Assembly: GCA_011316305.1 (NCBI GenBank)
Contig: SAUG01000165.1
Coordinates: 1-64,000, forward strand
Direction of reading: 5' to 3'
Source: Rusavskia elegans
Lineage: Eukaryota; Ascomycota; Lecanoromycetes; Teloschistales; Teloschistaceae
Length of the DNA stretch: 64,000 nt
Part shown: positions 12,693 to 23,300 of the stretch, one piece after another
Numbering within the stretch: the stretch's first letter is position 1
Layout of the letters: every line of letters begins with the position of its first letter
Translations under genes and position numbers: made by a program
The notes under the pieces: generated by a model
What the model saw: the letters and a program-made list of their open reading frames with translations, nothing else
Databases searched by the model: none
Told to the model about the DNA's origin: nothing

Positions 12693-13502
12693 CAATGGAG
12701 AGTTTAATACTGATCATGACACTACGCGATCAAGGCGACATTCAGTGTTGGTTACTAACACGTGGCCGTTACTTCTAGGAAGGGCAAGGAAGAGCGTAAA
12801 ATCATTAGACAGCTTGCTGTCTTTCTACCGTCGATTTTTGGCATTTCCTTACCCCTATTCAGGCACGCTAAGATATCTACCCGCTTATCCATTGGCTGTG
12901 AAGCATTGTCGCATACGTCCGATATATCCGGCGGACCATCAAAATGCAAGGTGTCCACAATCCTGGCCAGAGCAAGGATCCCTGAGTTGTTCTTACTTTC
13001 AACAGTGCTCAGACCAGTTCCCGGATTGGGCATCCTACTTGGCATTTTTCGGTCAATATCCGAAGATACGGAGCCGAATGGAGCAGCTTTTTGAGTCTAG
13101 TATTGAGGAAAGGCATGCAATGCTGTCACATTGGAAGACTATTGGTTTCAATCGGTGACAGTCGTCCTGGAAAGAAGATCATCTGTGATCATCGCCAAGC
13201 CGGACTGTGTCGCCGTAACAATTGTTGATGTGTGTCTATCAGGGTTCGTAATCGGCATGCATTGGAAAGCGCCATGAGACGACAAACCGTCACCAAGAGG
13301 CAAGGTTACCACGGAGTTCTCGATGGTCTGACGTCAGTCCCTCTGGGAGCATGTTCCCCTCTTGACATATGGGGAGACATACACAACCATGATCCATTCC
13401 TACTCTCGACGAAAGATACCGGCTGCGATCCTTGCCACCAACATCTGGCGATATTGACTTCGACCTGCGAACCTTCTATCCCACGCAAAACCTTCGATCG
13501 CA
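12693..13502. other. No gene supported
   Basis: Several overlapping frames are open here on both strands (the longest, ending at 13158, begins inside the F-box-like locus), but none has a recognisable domain. The last part is the upstream region of the cyanamide hydratase gene. Confidence 0.4.
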
Positions 13503-14317
13503 ATGTCCGACGCTGTCAAGACATACGGATGGGAGGCTAAGCCTCGGGACCCTTCAGTCATTTTGGCTGGGAAGAAAAACATCAAGGATCCCAAGCCTCA
13601 GACCGTCGCCAGCATCAAGCTGCCGGACAGCACTCTTGCCGCATCAGTCCTCAAGTATGCCTCGACGGAATTGAGCACCGCGACCTTCAACCATAGTATG
13701 CGAGTCTTCTACTACGGTATGACGGCCTTGATCGGATTTGCGACTTTTCTGATGACCCAACGTCAGGGATGGCTATCCACATCCAGCAGTTCCCGGAATG
13801 GCAATTCACTGAAGAGACATACCTACTAGCCTGCCTCCTCCACGATATCGGCACTACCGACAAGAACATCTCGGCTACAAAAATGTCCTTTGAATATTAT
13901 GGTGGTATGCTTGCGCTTGATCTGCTCTCGAAAGAGCTCCATGCACCAATCGAGCAAGCCGAGAGTGTCGCAGAAGCCGTGTTCCGGCATCAAGATATTG
14001 GAGAAACCGGCATGATTACAACCATTGGCCAACTTTTGCAACTGGCAACCATCTTCGGTACGAGACGACCAACAATATCCGAAACTGAGAAGCTGACGAC
14101 AATGGTAGACAATATGGGGGGACACAAAGACCTGGTCCATGAAGACACCATCAAGGACGTAACGGCGCGTTATCCACGGAACAAATGGTCGTCGTGCTTT
14201 GCAGCAACGATCCGGAAAGAGAACGGATTGAAGCCATGGGCTCATACAACCACGCTGGGCGAAGACGACTTCCCCAACGGCGTACAGAATAACAAGCTCA
14301 TGCAGCCGTACGATTAA
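13503..14317 (+). CDS. Cyanamide hydratase-like HD-domain enzyme
   Basis: This probably hydrates cyanamide (or a related nitrile) to urea, using a metal held by an HD domain. Exons 13503-13716 and 13767-14317 join in phase to 254 aa, a usual length for this family. The N-terminal helix region is followed by TFNHSMRVFYYGMAI (first metal histidine), LACLLHDIGTTDKN (the HD pair), MSFEYYGG, and FRHQDIGETGMITTIGQLLQLAT (second histidine region). The C-terminus has WSSCFAATIRKENGLKPWAHTT, as in the Myrothecium-type enzyme. The gene is convergent with the acetyltransferase at 14430-15008. Fungal cyanamide hydratases are patchily distributed and usually involved in detoxification; the natural substrate here is unknown. 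Confidence 0.9.
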
Positions 14318-14429
14318 TCAAATATCTTATTCATGACAATGAGGCATTGGGCCCCTGACTTTTCCAGTCCCGTTATCCATCTATTGAAACACTGGCCATC
14401 ATAAGTGTGTGGAGTAGTCCTCCTGCCAT

Positions 14430-15008
14430 TCAATCTTTCGGCCTCTCCAACTTCAGGTCAAGACTGTCGCACCAGCCCAGGTGCGTTTCCCACGTTTTCT
14501 CTCTATACCCAGTCTCCTTGAACCCGAAGCTTTTCAACAGACCTATGCATGCGCCGTTCCTGGGGTCTACGTCGGCCACGATTTCGTCCTGTGCTTTCAT
14601 GTCTTCGCGCTGCCAGAAATCACGGAGTAATTCGGCCATTGCTTCTTTCATGTATCCCTTACCCCAGAACGGGCGGGCCAGCATGAATCCAATCTCATGA
14701 CCGTCCCAGACGCCAAGCTTGCCAATCAATTTGGGTGTAGTCGACGGTGGTGCGTAATCGATGACAAAGTCACAGCGGCTGTTATATTTCCCATCTATCA
14801 TAGAACGCAAAGTGTTCTCGGTCTGTTGGAGCTGTGAATGCGGCGCGGTAGACCTGAAAGAAAGACTGAGTCAGAAGATGGGCTTTGCGATTAACTTTAG
14901 CACACGGATGATTGTTCACCAATATCGCATCACTTCCTCATCCGTGTAGAGCTCATGCAAATCCTGTAAGTCGTTCATCGTGGCTGCGCGAAGCTTCAGA
15001 TGAGGCAT
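14430..15008 (-). CDS. GNAT-family N-acetyltransferase
   Basis: Two exons (15008-14920 and 14853-14430) join in phase to 170 aa, the usual size of a single-domain GNAT (RimJ/RimL type). The start MPHLKLRAATMNDLQDL gives the typical first strand and helix. The core shows LIGKLGVWDGHEIGFML, the acetyl-CoA loop region PFWGKGYMKEAMAELL, and the DVDPRNGACIGLLKSFGFKETG motif where the co-substrate is held by strand 5 and helix 4. It would transfer acetyl from acetyl-CoA to an amine; the acceptor is unknown. An upstream in-frame extension exists, but the chosen Met starts the conserved fold. Confidence 0.85.
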
Positions 15009-16065
15009 AATACCGCTCGATGTTCTCAATAAACCGCTGGTACGTATGCTGTATTTTTGTCGCCGGACGACGGACAGGGAATGGCTTTTTGTCTCGTTAT
15101 CAAGCTCCTTATGATATCGAAAATGTTCCGCGCTCCAGTGATGTATCACTTTTCAGGTGCTGCCTTGCCTAGGACTGGATTGGAAACCGCATCCGATGCT
15201 GACAGTCAGTCCGCAACCTTCCAGTAACCATGGATACAGTAAGCAGGACCGGAAGCCTCGGAAGCCTCGAATGCCCATAGAAGTACCGATGCGCAAACGC
15301 CCTGTAACAATCGAGGTACCGATACAACACATACTTGTCTGACCAGCGAAGCACGTTACCAACTCCAACATGAATTTGTTAGACCACTATTAGTTTCAGG
15401 GCCTGTTCAGTCGTCGACCTGGTACATCAGAAGCTGCTTGCTAACTAACCTCTTCTCCGCTTCGTTGGGTGCTATATCCAGTGATTATCACATCATGGCT
15501 TCATTCGCCCGATTACTCCTGCCGAGTCAGAGTCTGCATTGGCCCTTCCGTCAACGGGGCCGTCAACGGCCGAGTAGGATTTAGGCGCGAGTCGAAGCCA
15601 ATCACGTGCGGAGGGGCTTACGGCACGTCTGGGAGCACCTGTCGCAGATTTGTCTGCAAACTTGCCACGCGGGCTGCTGAAACTCTTCGTATCGTTTCTG
15701 AGAAGCGCGGCTACAAGAGATGTTGTTTCGTGCGGCCGGGCGGCTGGAAGCGAACCACTCTTGCCACTTAGCGTCGACCCGCGTTCAAATATCAATCGGA
15801 ATCCTGTGATGTTTGTTTCGGTAGGGATCATGATGTTCCCTCCGCACGGCAGCTGAGACGTACTGGAAACATAACTCTCTACAGTTTTGCTGAGACGAAG
15901 GACTTAGAGAGCTGGGCGTTCGCAACCCTCCCCATGCGGCTATAGAGTAGTCATCTATTGTAAGTACTTGTAGGGCCCAACATTCTGCTTCATCTGCACT
16001 TTCATGATTGTGTGATTGTTCTGGTATCAATTTTCACTTGTAATTTCTCTTTCTCTTCCGGGGTC
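15009..16065. other. Intergenic, no gene supported
   Basis: The longest open frames here (about 112 codons) have no domain. The segment around 15240-15330 is a mildly repetitive CCTCGGAAGCCTCG-like stretch. The right end should contain the promoter of the secreted barrel protein. Confidence 0.45.
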
Positions 16066-17085
16066 ATGTTACTTAGCATTTATCTCTGTCCTCTCTTTTT
16101 CTTTCTCATCCATGCAACTCCACTGCATCGTGCTCGTGGGGAATATGGATCACTTAAACCAAAGTCATGGCAATATAATAGTCCCATCACGCCTAGTTAC
16201 GTTAAACGCGAGAACCCGGACGACACGAGCTTGTACTCGACCCCGACTGATCTAAACTTGAACGACGACAGTGCCAACAACGACGACAGCGCCAGCAATG
16301 ACGACAACCCAAACAGCGACAAAAGTCCGAGCAATGAGGATCAAAATTCGAAGGAGGATGAAAACTCGAACAGCGATGATGAAAGTTCGAACGACAAAAG
16401 CTCGAGCCATGAAAGCTTGGGCGATGCGAAGATGAATGGCGTCGCAATGAAGAAGAAGCAGGGTGCTACAACGAAGAACGCCATAAGCTCGGAGGACGCG
16501 GCAAGCTCGAAGGGCCTGAGCAAGGGGAGTCAATCCATCATCCGAGCATCCTTTACCTCCAACCCCAAATGCGGTCAAACGATCTCATGCAACGCCGGCA
16601 AAACCAACGACCACACCGGCGTCAACGGCACCGGAGCCGCCGCCGTCAACGGCATGCTATTCGGCGGCCCACCCGGCGTCTACGACGGCTCAGGCGGCTA
16701 CACCAACATCAACGGCGTCGGAGGAGCATGCGGCTCCTGCTGGACACTGACCCCAGGCTACAACTACTACGAAAGCAACGGCAAATCCCTAGGGAAAACA
16801 GTGGTGGTCCGGATCAACGACGCGTGCACGGATCCGGGCTACTGCGATCAGAAACCCGACCAGCCCTTGAACACGGGACCGACGGACGGGGTGCAGAAAA
16901 GTGGGAAATTCAACGCACCCGTGCATTTCGACTTGTGTGAGGCTACGGGGGTGGCGGCTGCGTTCTTTGGTGAGATCAAGACGGGGGTGGCGATTGGAGC
17001 TGCGCAGTATAATCCGGATTGTACTGGGCTTGAGGATGGGGAGTTTGGGGCCAAGACGGTGTCGAAGTTAGCGATGCCGTCCTAG
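16066..17085 (+). CDS. Secreted double-psi beta-barrel (expansin/barwin-like) protein
   Basis: The ATG at 16066 opens with a signal peptide (LLSIYLCPLFFFLIHA). The next segment, about residues 60-130, is an acidic Asn/Asp/Ser linker built of repeated NDD[SN] units, followed by a Lys/Ser-rich part. The C-terminal barrel of about 170 residues has SNPKCGQTISCNAG, GGACGSCWTLTPG, VVVRINDACTDPGYC and VHFDLCEATG; these cysteines and the HFDLC block are the signature of fungal expansin-like/GH45-like and barwin-like domains. It probably binds or loosens plant or fungal cell-wall polysaccharide after secretion. It is a single exon of 339 aa. An upstream GTG extends the frame but would bury the signal peptide. 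Confidence 0.8.
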   Translation: MLLSIYLCPLFFFLIHATPLHRARGEYGSLKPKSWQYNSPITPSYVKRENPDDTSLYSTPTDLNLNDDSANNDDSASNDDNPNSDKSPSNEDQNSKEDENSNSDDESSNDKSSSHESLGDAKMNGVAMKKKQGATTKNAISSEDAASSKGLSKGSQSIIRASFTSNPKCGQTISCNAGKTNDHTGVNGTGAAAVNGMLFGGPPGVYDGSGGYTNINGVGGACGSCWTLTPGYNYYESNGKSLGKTVVVRINDACTDPGYCDQKPDQPLNTGPTDGVQKSGKFNAPVHFDLCEATGVAAAFFGEIKTGVAIGAAQYNPDCTGLEDGEFGAKTVSKLAMPS

Positions 17086-17914
17086 ATGGAGGGTGGTTGT
17101 ATGTTGATATGGTGTGAATGTGTCGCTGGAAGACAGATATGCTTGGACATGACATCTCATCACATCTATCGATATCAGGATGGAAAGCCGAACGGTTTAT
17201 CCAGAGAATTCTTTCCCTTGGTACTGACATCTCTAGCATCTAGGTACAGACCGAGCATCGAACTCAATTTTCTATGTACCATCGATGAATCTTTGCTTCC
17301 AATATCGCAAATCGCCGTAGCCTTTCTAACATGATACTGTTCCTCCATACCATGCATGACTTCACTCTCACGATCAACGATCGTTGTACAAATACCCAGA
17401 CGGGGGTGTTTAAGAGATCAAAGCGGATATTAGTATTTTGAAGTTTTGAATAATGTGCCCCTACGAGTTCGGCCAGGACGATTGTGGGGAGGAGTAAATG
17501 TTAGTGGGGCGGTTTTGATAGGGGAGTCTTGAATCTAATGGAGTCGTTTAGTGTTCTTTTCTCGTTTCTGGAATGTCTGGATTGAGAACTCATGTCAGGA
17601 TTGAACAACTTCTTGCGGTGCACAATGGACGATGCATGCTCCTTCCCTTAAAGATGCCACAACGCGTGTCAGTTGCCTCTTTTCCCCTGGCTTTCCAGCC
17701 CTGCCCTAGGGTTTTGGTCGCGAGGTTGCCTGTCGTATGGCAGCTGTAATATGACAGCCAAGCAATCGTTGAAACGACATCTCCTATCAAGGTAGCGACT
17801 GTTCTATCGCCCGGCACTACTTCATTCCGAGTGTCCCAGTGCTTTGACGCAGCTAGGTTGATATTGCACTATCTACATTCCCATTCTTCAAACCCTATCA
17901 TCATTCTCATCACC
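17086..17914. other. Intergenic, nothing seen
   Basis: This is the shared 3' region of the convergent barrel gene (+) and hydrolase locus (-). Only short chance frames occur. Confidence 0.5.
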
Positions 17915-19024
17915 TTACTTTGTCATCTCTCTGACAAAAGCACAAGCGGCCTCAAGACATTTATCCCAAGGAAACAACGTATACCAATGCGGCGCTCCGG
18001 GCAATATTTTCACAACCGCCTTCCTGCCATTCATTTGCCATCCAGCTGACATCATCACCGTGTCATCTAGCAAATAGTCCTCGGTACCGCAAGTGAATAT
18101 CGCTGGCGGCAGGTCTAACCCTTTCAAATTGTAGTAGAACGGTGAGACGGAGGGATGGCGTAGTTGTTCTAGCGACATGTTGGGCCAGAAGGCGCTTCGA
18201 TAGTGCTCCATGAGTTCCTTTTCTAGGATTAAGGTTTCACTCTGTTTCAAATGGTGGATTTGCGGCAAGAAGGAGAGGTCGAAGACGCCGTAGTTGAGGA
18301 TTAGGTCCGAGAGGTTGAAAGAGGGGTGGGAGGTAGTGAGATGGAGATAGGTGGAAATGGCGAGATGGCCGCCCGCCGACTGAGGTTATTGGGTCAATGT
18401 CTCGAGGTGCGTGATGAATGGGACTAGTAAGGGAGTGGGAACTACCTCTCCACCGACGAATTACAGATCAACCCCAAATTTCTCCTTTGAGTTATCAATC
18501 AGCCACTCGACTGCATCAAAGCGATCCTCCTGTCCTGCTGGGAACGGGCTTTCGGGTGCCAATCTGTCGCCGACCAACACAACGATAACGTCCGCAAGGT
18601 CCGCTATCTTTGCTAGGACAACGTCGTTCCTGATTTCCGTTAGTATCAATATTAATATCGACCATGCTGTGTCTGTATCTTACTCTTTCTCCGACGACAA
18701 CACCAACCCACCACCATGGATATGCATGAAAACCGCCTTTGCCTCGATCCCATTTTCTGGCGTCATGACTCGACAGGGAATTTCTCTCTCAGCTTCCCTA
18801 GAAGGGATAGACATATTTCGACCTCGATCAAGCACGACAGCTTGTGGAAAAACAATCTCGCCTCTTGCTCGCATTTCTCTGTATTTAGCACCACCGACCT
18901 CGAACCATTTTGGCCCCTTTTTCATAGTATCCATGAGGTATTCGTTGAGATTTCTGACCTCATTGCTAGCGGCTTCTGGCCGGAACTTCCAAGCATCTAT
19001 GGTGAAGTCGCTCTGGCGCGCCAT
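17915..19024 (-). pseudogene. HSL-type alpha/beta hydrolase with one in-frame stop
   Basis: Exons 19024-18684, 18629-18446 and 18379-17915 join in phase and would give about 330 residues, normal for hormone-sensitive-lipase-like esterases. The oxyanion motif HIHGGGLVL, the YRLAPE-equivalent VGDRLAPESPFPAG, and the nucleophile elbow GESAGGHLA (Ser just after the second intron) are present. GTEDYLLDD holds the acid and GAPHWYTLFP the histidine, so all catalytic residues are intact. The frame is cut by TAA at 18463-18461, six codons before the elbow; a CAA Gln with one C-to-T change would restore it. Using GTAATT as an alternative donor would delete the GGE of the elbow. I read it as a recently inactivated esterase; a sequencing error is possible. 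Confidence 0.75.
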
Positions 19025-19853
19025 GATGTCTGGAATGCCTACGAGATGATGGAATAGGAAAATGGGTACGGAAAGGAAGATGGCAGGTCCTTTGTGGCAA
19101 CTTGTAGACAGACTCTTACTAATGCGCGCTGGTGATCAGGCTCTACAAGCCCTTTTTGCGTTACGAAACACAGTCCATACAGTCATATTTGCTCTGATCG
19201 GCCGAGAGATTAAGACATACGTATATATCATTGAATCACTCGAAACGAGTCGGCCCATGACGGACTGGCTTTCAGGCGGGAATTACTCGTTGTGACATTT
19301 AATTCGAAACTAGAAGGGTGGCATTCAGGTCGTTTTGTAGCTGCAAGAATCGCAATTACGTCACGAGCGACCTAAACTTTACGAAACGCGTGATTGTTTC
19401 GAACGAAAGGGTCCAGATATATATACCTTACTCAAGGCAGTGTTTCGGAACGGGACGAAGGAGACGCCTACTCCGTAGGCTTATAGCCGACCCGCAGGCC
19501 AGACCGTCGGCTACACGCACTATGAGAGCCAAATTTGGCCGTGGGCTGGCGAAACAACGCCCTGATTACGGATTTTTGTCATGTCTTTTACCGAGCTTAT
19601 TATATACCATTCTAGCTCCATCAACACTTCTCCATCGTTGCCTTGGCGTCTGTCCAGCGTCGCAGCTAGGTTTTAGGGGTGACGAAATGAGATGAAGATC
19701 GCGTGTCGCAAAGCAAAGGTTTTGCGCTGCAAGTTATAAGAAGCACGGATATTTCGTGTTACTTTCCAATCACGCGACACATCTATAAACCTGCAGCATC
19801 AATCATTGATCGTCCATTTCAATAAAACAAAAACTTTTTACGTCCCAGCCATC
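19025..19853. other. Intergenic with promoter of the next gene
   Basis: A 125-codon open frame (19318-19695) has no recognisable domain and does not begin with a convincing start. A TATA-like CTATAAACC occurs at about 19783-19791, some 65 bp before the ATG at 19854. Confidence 0.4.
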
Positions 19854-20465
19854 ATGCGCGTTCAGGCACTTCTCCTTTTATCCTTCACTTTCAGCCTCGA
19901 GGTTCTTGCCAAAGGACGTGGAGGTGGAGGACGTGGAGGAGGTGGAGGAGGTGGAATAGGTGGAGGTAGTTCCGTGGGGTCCGGAACGTATAGTAGTAGC
20001 CCTATTCATCGCGATTCTCTGGGGCATCTGGGTGCATCCTACTCGTGTTCCGCCGACACCTCGGAAGCCACTCCCGACAACTTCGCCGACGATATCTGGA
20101 AACCGCAAGTCCTTGGCTGTCTCAACATGATGAATTCCAGTTCATGGAACGGGGTTCACTGCCAGCCGGTCCATCCAGACGGAGTGACGCCATATGGAGT
20201 CTCAAGCTATGGGTTCTACAAAAGCAACAGCAACCAGGCAGGGGCCGGCCAACAGTGCTTTGACGTTTGTGCCCCTTGCATCATGAAGGGTATCAATGCC
20301 GGGAGAGCCGTCACTACGCATTGTGATTACAACTGGGGAGTCCACGGCGCAGCAAGGCATAGGTGTGGCATGGGGTTCGATTGGGGAGATGCAGAGTACG
20401 AGGCAAAGCACGACTGTTCTGCGACAAATCTGTGCAAAACAACGCTCAAGCCGGATGGCGAATAG
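19854..20465 (+). CDS. Small secreted cysteine-rich protein with Gly-rich N-terminus
   Basis: The ATG at 19854 begins a 203-aa protein. Residues 1-19 form a clear signal peptide (MRVQALLLLSFTFSLEVLA). A low-complexity RGGGG stretch of about 25 residues follows, then a mature domain with ten cysteines, including a CFDVCAPC cluster, suggesting up to five disulfides. There is no transmembrane segment or known enzyme motif. Size, secretion and cysteine content fit a candidate effector or cell-wall-associated protein, but no family is recognised. A TATA-like element lies about 65 bp upstream. The frame extends upstream without an ATG, so this start is firm. Confidence 0.75.
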   Translation: MRVQALLLLSFTFSLEVLAKGRGGGGRGGGGGGGIGGGSSVGSGTYSSSPIHRDSLGHLGASYSCSADTSEATPDNFADDIWKPQVLGCLNMMNSSSWNGVHCQPVHPDGVTPYGVSSYGFYKSNSNQAGAGQQCFDVCAPCIMKGINAGRAVTTHCDYNWGVHGAARHRCGMGFDWGDAEYEAKHDCSATNLCKTTLKPDGE

Positions 20466-21478
20466 AGATGGGTGGTCATCAATCAAGATGTCACCGTGAA
20501 TGTTAGCACAACTTCCATAAGACACGGGTTGGGCCCTTCTTCGATATAATCACGCGGTGGACACTTACACATTTTGTACAATTCTGTCAAGTACCGAAAC
20601 CAATGACACAATCTGGTACAGTTGAACTCGTGATTTATCCAGTGATTAAATATCAAGAATCACAACCATGCCAGCTGAGGACTTAGAAAAATTCAGCGTG
20701 GTCCAGATCTTGACTTACTGTCGTTGTCTTTAGGCCCAATCGGCAACATCGCAGTGAACGTGCTAGATCCGAAATTGATCACATGTAGGTGGATAGTTCA
20801 AGAAAGCGATGAAAGCAGTGGAGAGACAGGAAGACAGGTGGGCAATGGCGTGGAGGCCCCAAGTAGGAAGGCTGTTGTCGAGGCCCCTAGTCTCGCTTCC
20901 CTGCCGCTGACGCTTGGTCCAGCCAACGCAAAGATCGAGAGACGGAGATTATTTTTCCAGTTCATGGTAGGTGGCCTTCTCCTTCCTATTACACGATATC
21001 AAATTCAGCATAGCTATTCAGGAAAGCGGAAGAGCTGCACTTTCCTGGACTATTTAGAGGTCCTATACCATCTGGCGAAGTCAAACTAAAGTAAATCAGC
21101 CATTGAATGAAAGCAACGAAAAGCAGATTGAAATATGAAGTGAAATATTGGGTAGTAGTCTGATTTGCTTGACAAGTCCTGCCTGATATCTCTGATATCG
21201 ATACAGTGAAAATTTGATTATTATTAACTGCATATTCCCTAATTTTCCCGGGCTCTTGATAAGGAATACCAAAGGCCCGGTCTCTTACTTAGATTCAAGC
21301 AGCCATTGCTAATGTGCATCGTAATCGATCCCTTCTTATACGACCCCAGACTCGCAGCCTCACGTATTTCAATCATGCAATGTATAAACCACTTTCGTCA
21401 GAACCAGCCGGCCTTCAGATCTAGCCAACAGAAGCAAAGATGTGCACCACGGTCTCGACGGCCTTCTACAAAGAGGCA
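20466..21478. other. Intergenic, no gene supported
   Basis: A 121-codon frame at 20724-21089 lacks an ATG start and any domain. Nothing else is seen. Confidence 0.45.
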
Positions 21479-22450
21479 CTAGACTCTTGTACTAGTCCTC
21501 GGGGGATCACTGGATTTCATGCTGCTAGCTCTGAAGGTAGTACTCAAGAGTCCCACCGTCGTATTCATCGCGGCGGCTTTACACTCGAGCTTGTTCCCGT
21601 CGCGGGTGGCTTCAAACCTGAGCACCCGCGGCGAGGACGCACTCAAACATGGCCCACTCTGACATCCATTGCCACAAAACGCCGTCGTATTCCCACAATA
21701 TCCCGAACTCAATAAACGACTCCCACTCATCTATTTCCCCCACGTCAAATACCCGTACGCCAGTCCGCAGGTGCCGTCGGTGGTGATTCCATCAACGGTG
21801 CAGTTCTCGCTTTGGCAGCCATTGCCGCGGTAGGATGAGCCGGAGCCACAGAAACCGGAGGAAGAGTAGCAGTTTCCGGATAGCCCGTTGCCGCAAGATG
21901 GTGCCTCTGTTGACGGGGCCGCAGGTGCCGGAGGTTGTGTTGGCGGGGGTGTTGCCGCTGAGGAGGACATTAGTGGGCTAGGGTTTTAGACGTTGGAGGA
22001 AAAGAACAGCTTGCCTTCCTGTACCGCTGTTATATAAGTCGACGGACTATATTAGTGTTCTTGCCTCTCTCGGCTCGGTTTGGATTGGAGGATGACGTTT
22101 CTAGAAATCGTTACGGTATTCCCCCGAAACGCCGGCCATCGGCCCAAGCCTTCTTCAATACTATCGTTTCAGCATCATCATACCCGATCCACTGATCAGC
22201 CCAAGCGATCTGCTTCATCTGAGATTGTGAAGAAACAGATATACTGAAGATCATCCTACACAAGCGAAGAGTATGAATCTACGTGTGATAGCGCTTACCT
22301 CGAGCCTTTTGTGGCTGTAACCACACGGAGGGCGCGCTTGATCCGACGTTGCAACCCGTGTCCGACATGAGGAAGTCCGCGAAGGATCCTTTGGCGGTTA
22401 CGTTGCCGTCTGATACTCTCGATACGTTCAAGTCGAACCCACCAAATCAT
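21479..22450 (-). pseudogene. Decayed chitinase-like gene: GH18 remnant, linker and two CBM18 modules
   Basis: Read on the minus strand, 22218-22141 encodes a piece resembling the end of a GH18 domain (QIAWADQWIGYDDAETIVLK). After an interruption, a Pro/Ala/Thr linker at 21970-21900 leads into hevein-type chitin-binding modules. The first has SSSGFCGSGSSYRGNGCQS; the second, past a TAG at 21731, has SSGYCGNTTAFCGNGCQSGPC. The TAG falls where Trp would be expected (TGG to TAG) and some framework cysteines are lost. Upstream minus-strand sequence to 22450 keeps a short open block but no clear chitinase motif. It appears to be a degenerated secreted chitinase or related chitin-binding protein. 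Confidence 0.6.
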
Positions 22451-23300
22451 TCAAAAGGGCTTGCTAGTGCTTCCTCCGCGCTAGCTAAATAAAGCACAAA
22501 GCTTTCTATGAAGGGAGCAGACACACTCTCCTTCATACCTCTCGACAAAGGTAGGGATTGCACCGTCTGGAACTGCCAGCTTGATGGCGGGGTCTGGAAA
22601 ATCCAGAGCAGGCGGCATGCATATTTTGATCTTCGAAAGTGTGCTTATGAAGTGGTACACGGTTCCACCAGAGGGGGAGAAGTAGGCATTGAGATCCTAA
22701 TATTTCGAAATGACGGCGTTCTAAGTACCGCGTACTTCATCGACGTCACATCACCTCGTTGGGACAACGTGTAAGCGACAGTTTTCGTGAGCTGAGAACT
22801 TGGGTCTTTGATTGCTTCTCAGGGTAACACACTGGACTGAGGTCTCTGCTATGAGTAGTCAGCAAGAGGCTGGTGGAGTTGATGGACTCCGGTCAAGAAT
22901 GGCTCATGACATTCAGAAAAGAGATTTTAGTTGTAAAGAAAATTCTGTGGGAGTCATTAACACAATACAAGCCAGATATTTGGAGACGGCTAGCCTCAAT
23001 TGGCTCAGATATATCAGATAACCTCGTCTTTGCTGCATTTGGGGGTTTTATTGTGGAGGATGAGCTGGCTGGTGCTTGTAATCAGCGATGAATGCGATGG
23101 TTTCATGATCAGTGGTAGACCACTCCGGTACCAATAAAAACTATCGAAATCCCCTCGTCCGCTAGAATGCGTGCTTGCTTCGACTCATCATGTCATAAAT
23201 CCCTCGGAATGAGAGGCGCAAAGCAGTCGCTACCTCGATGAAGAATTCCGTCCCAGCTGCTACTTCAAATTGAAAAGATGCCTGAACACTATATGGAGTG
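22451..23300. other. No gene supported
   Basis: Frames at 22508-22774 and 22873-23091 (+) have no recognised domain. The right end may hold the 3' end or a last small exon of the NLR gene. Confidence 0.4.

Noticed and set aside
19318..19695. 125-codon frame possibly from a transposon
   Set aside because: No transposase motif, inverted repeats or start; left as unassigned sequence.
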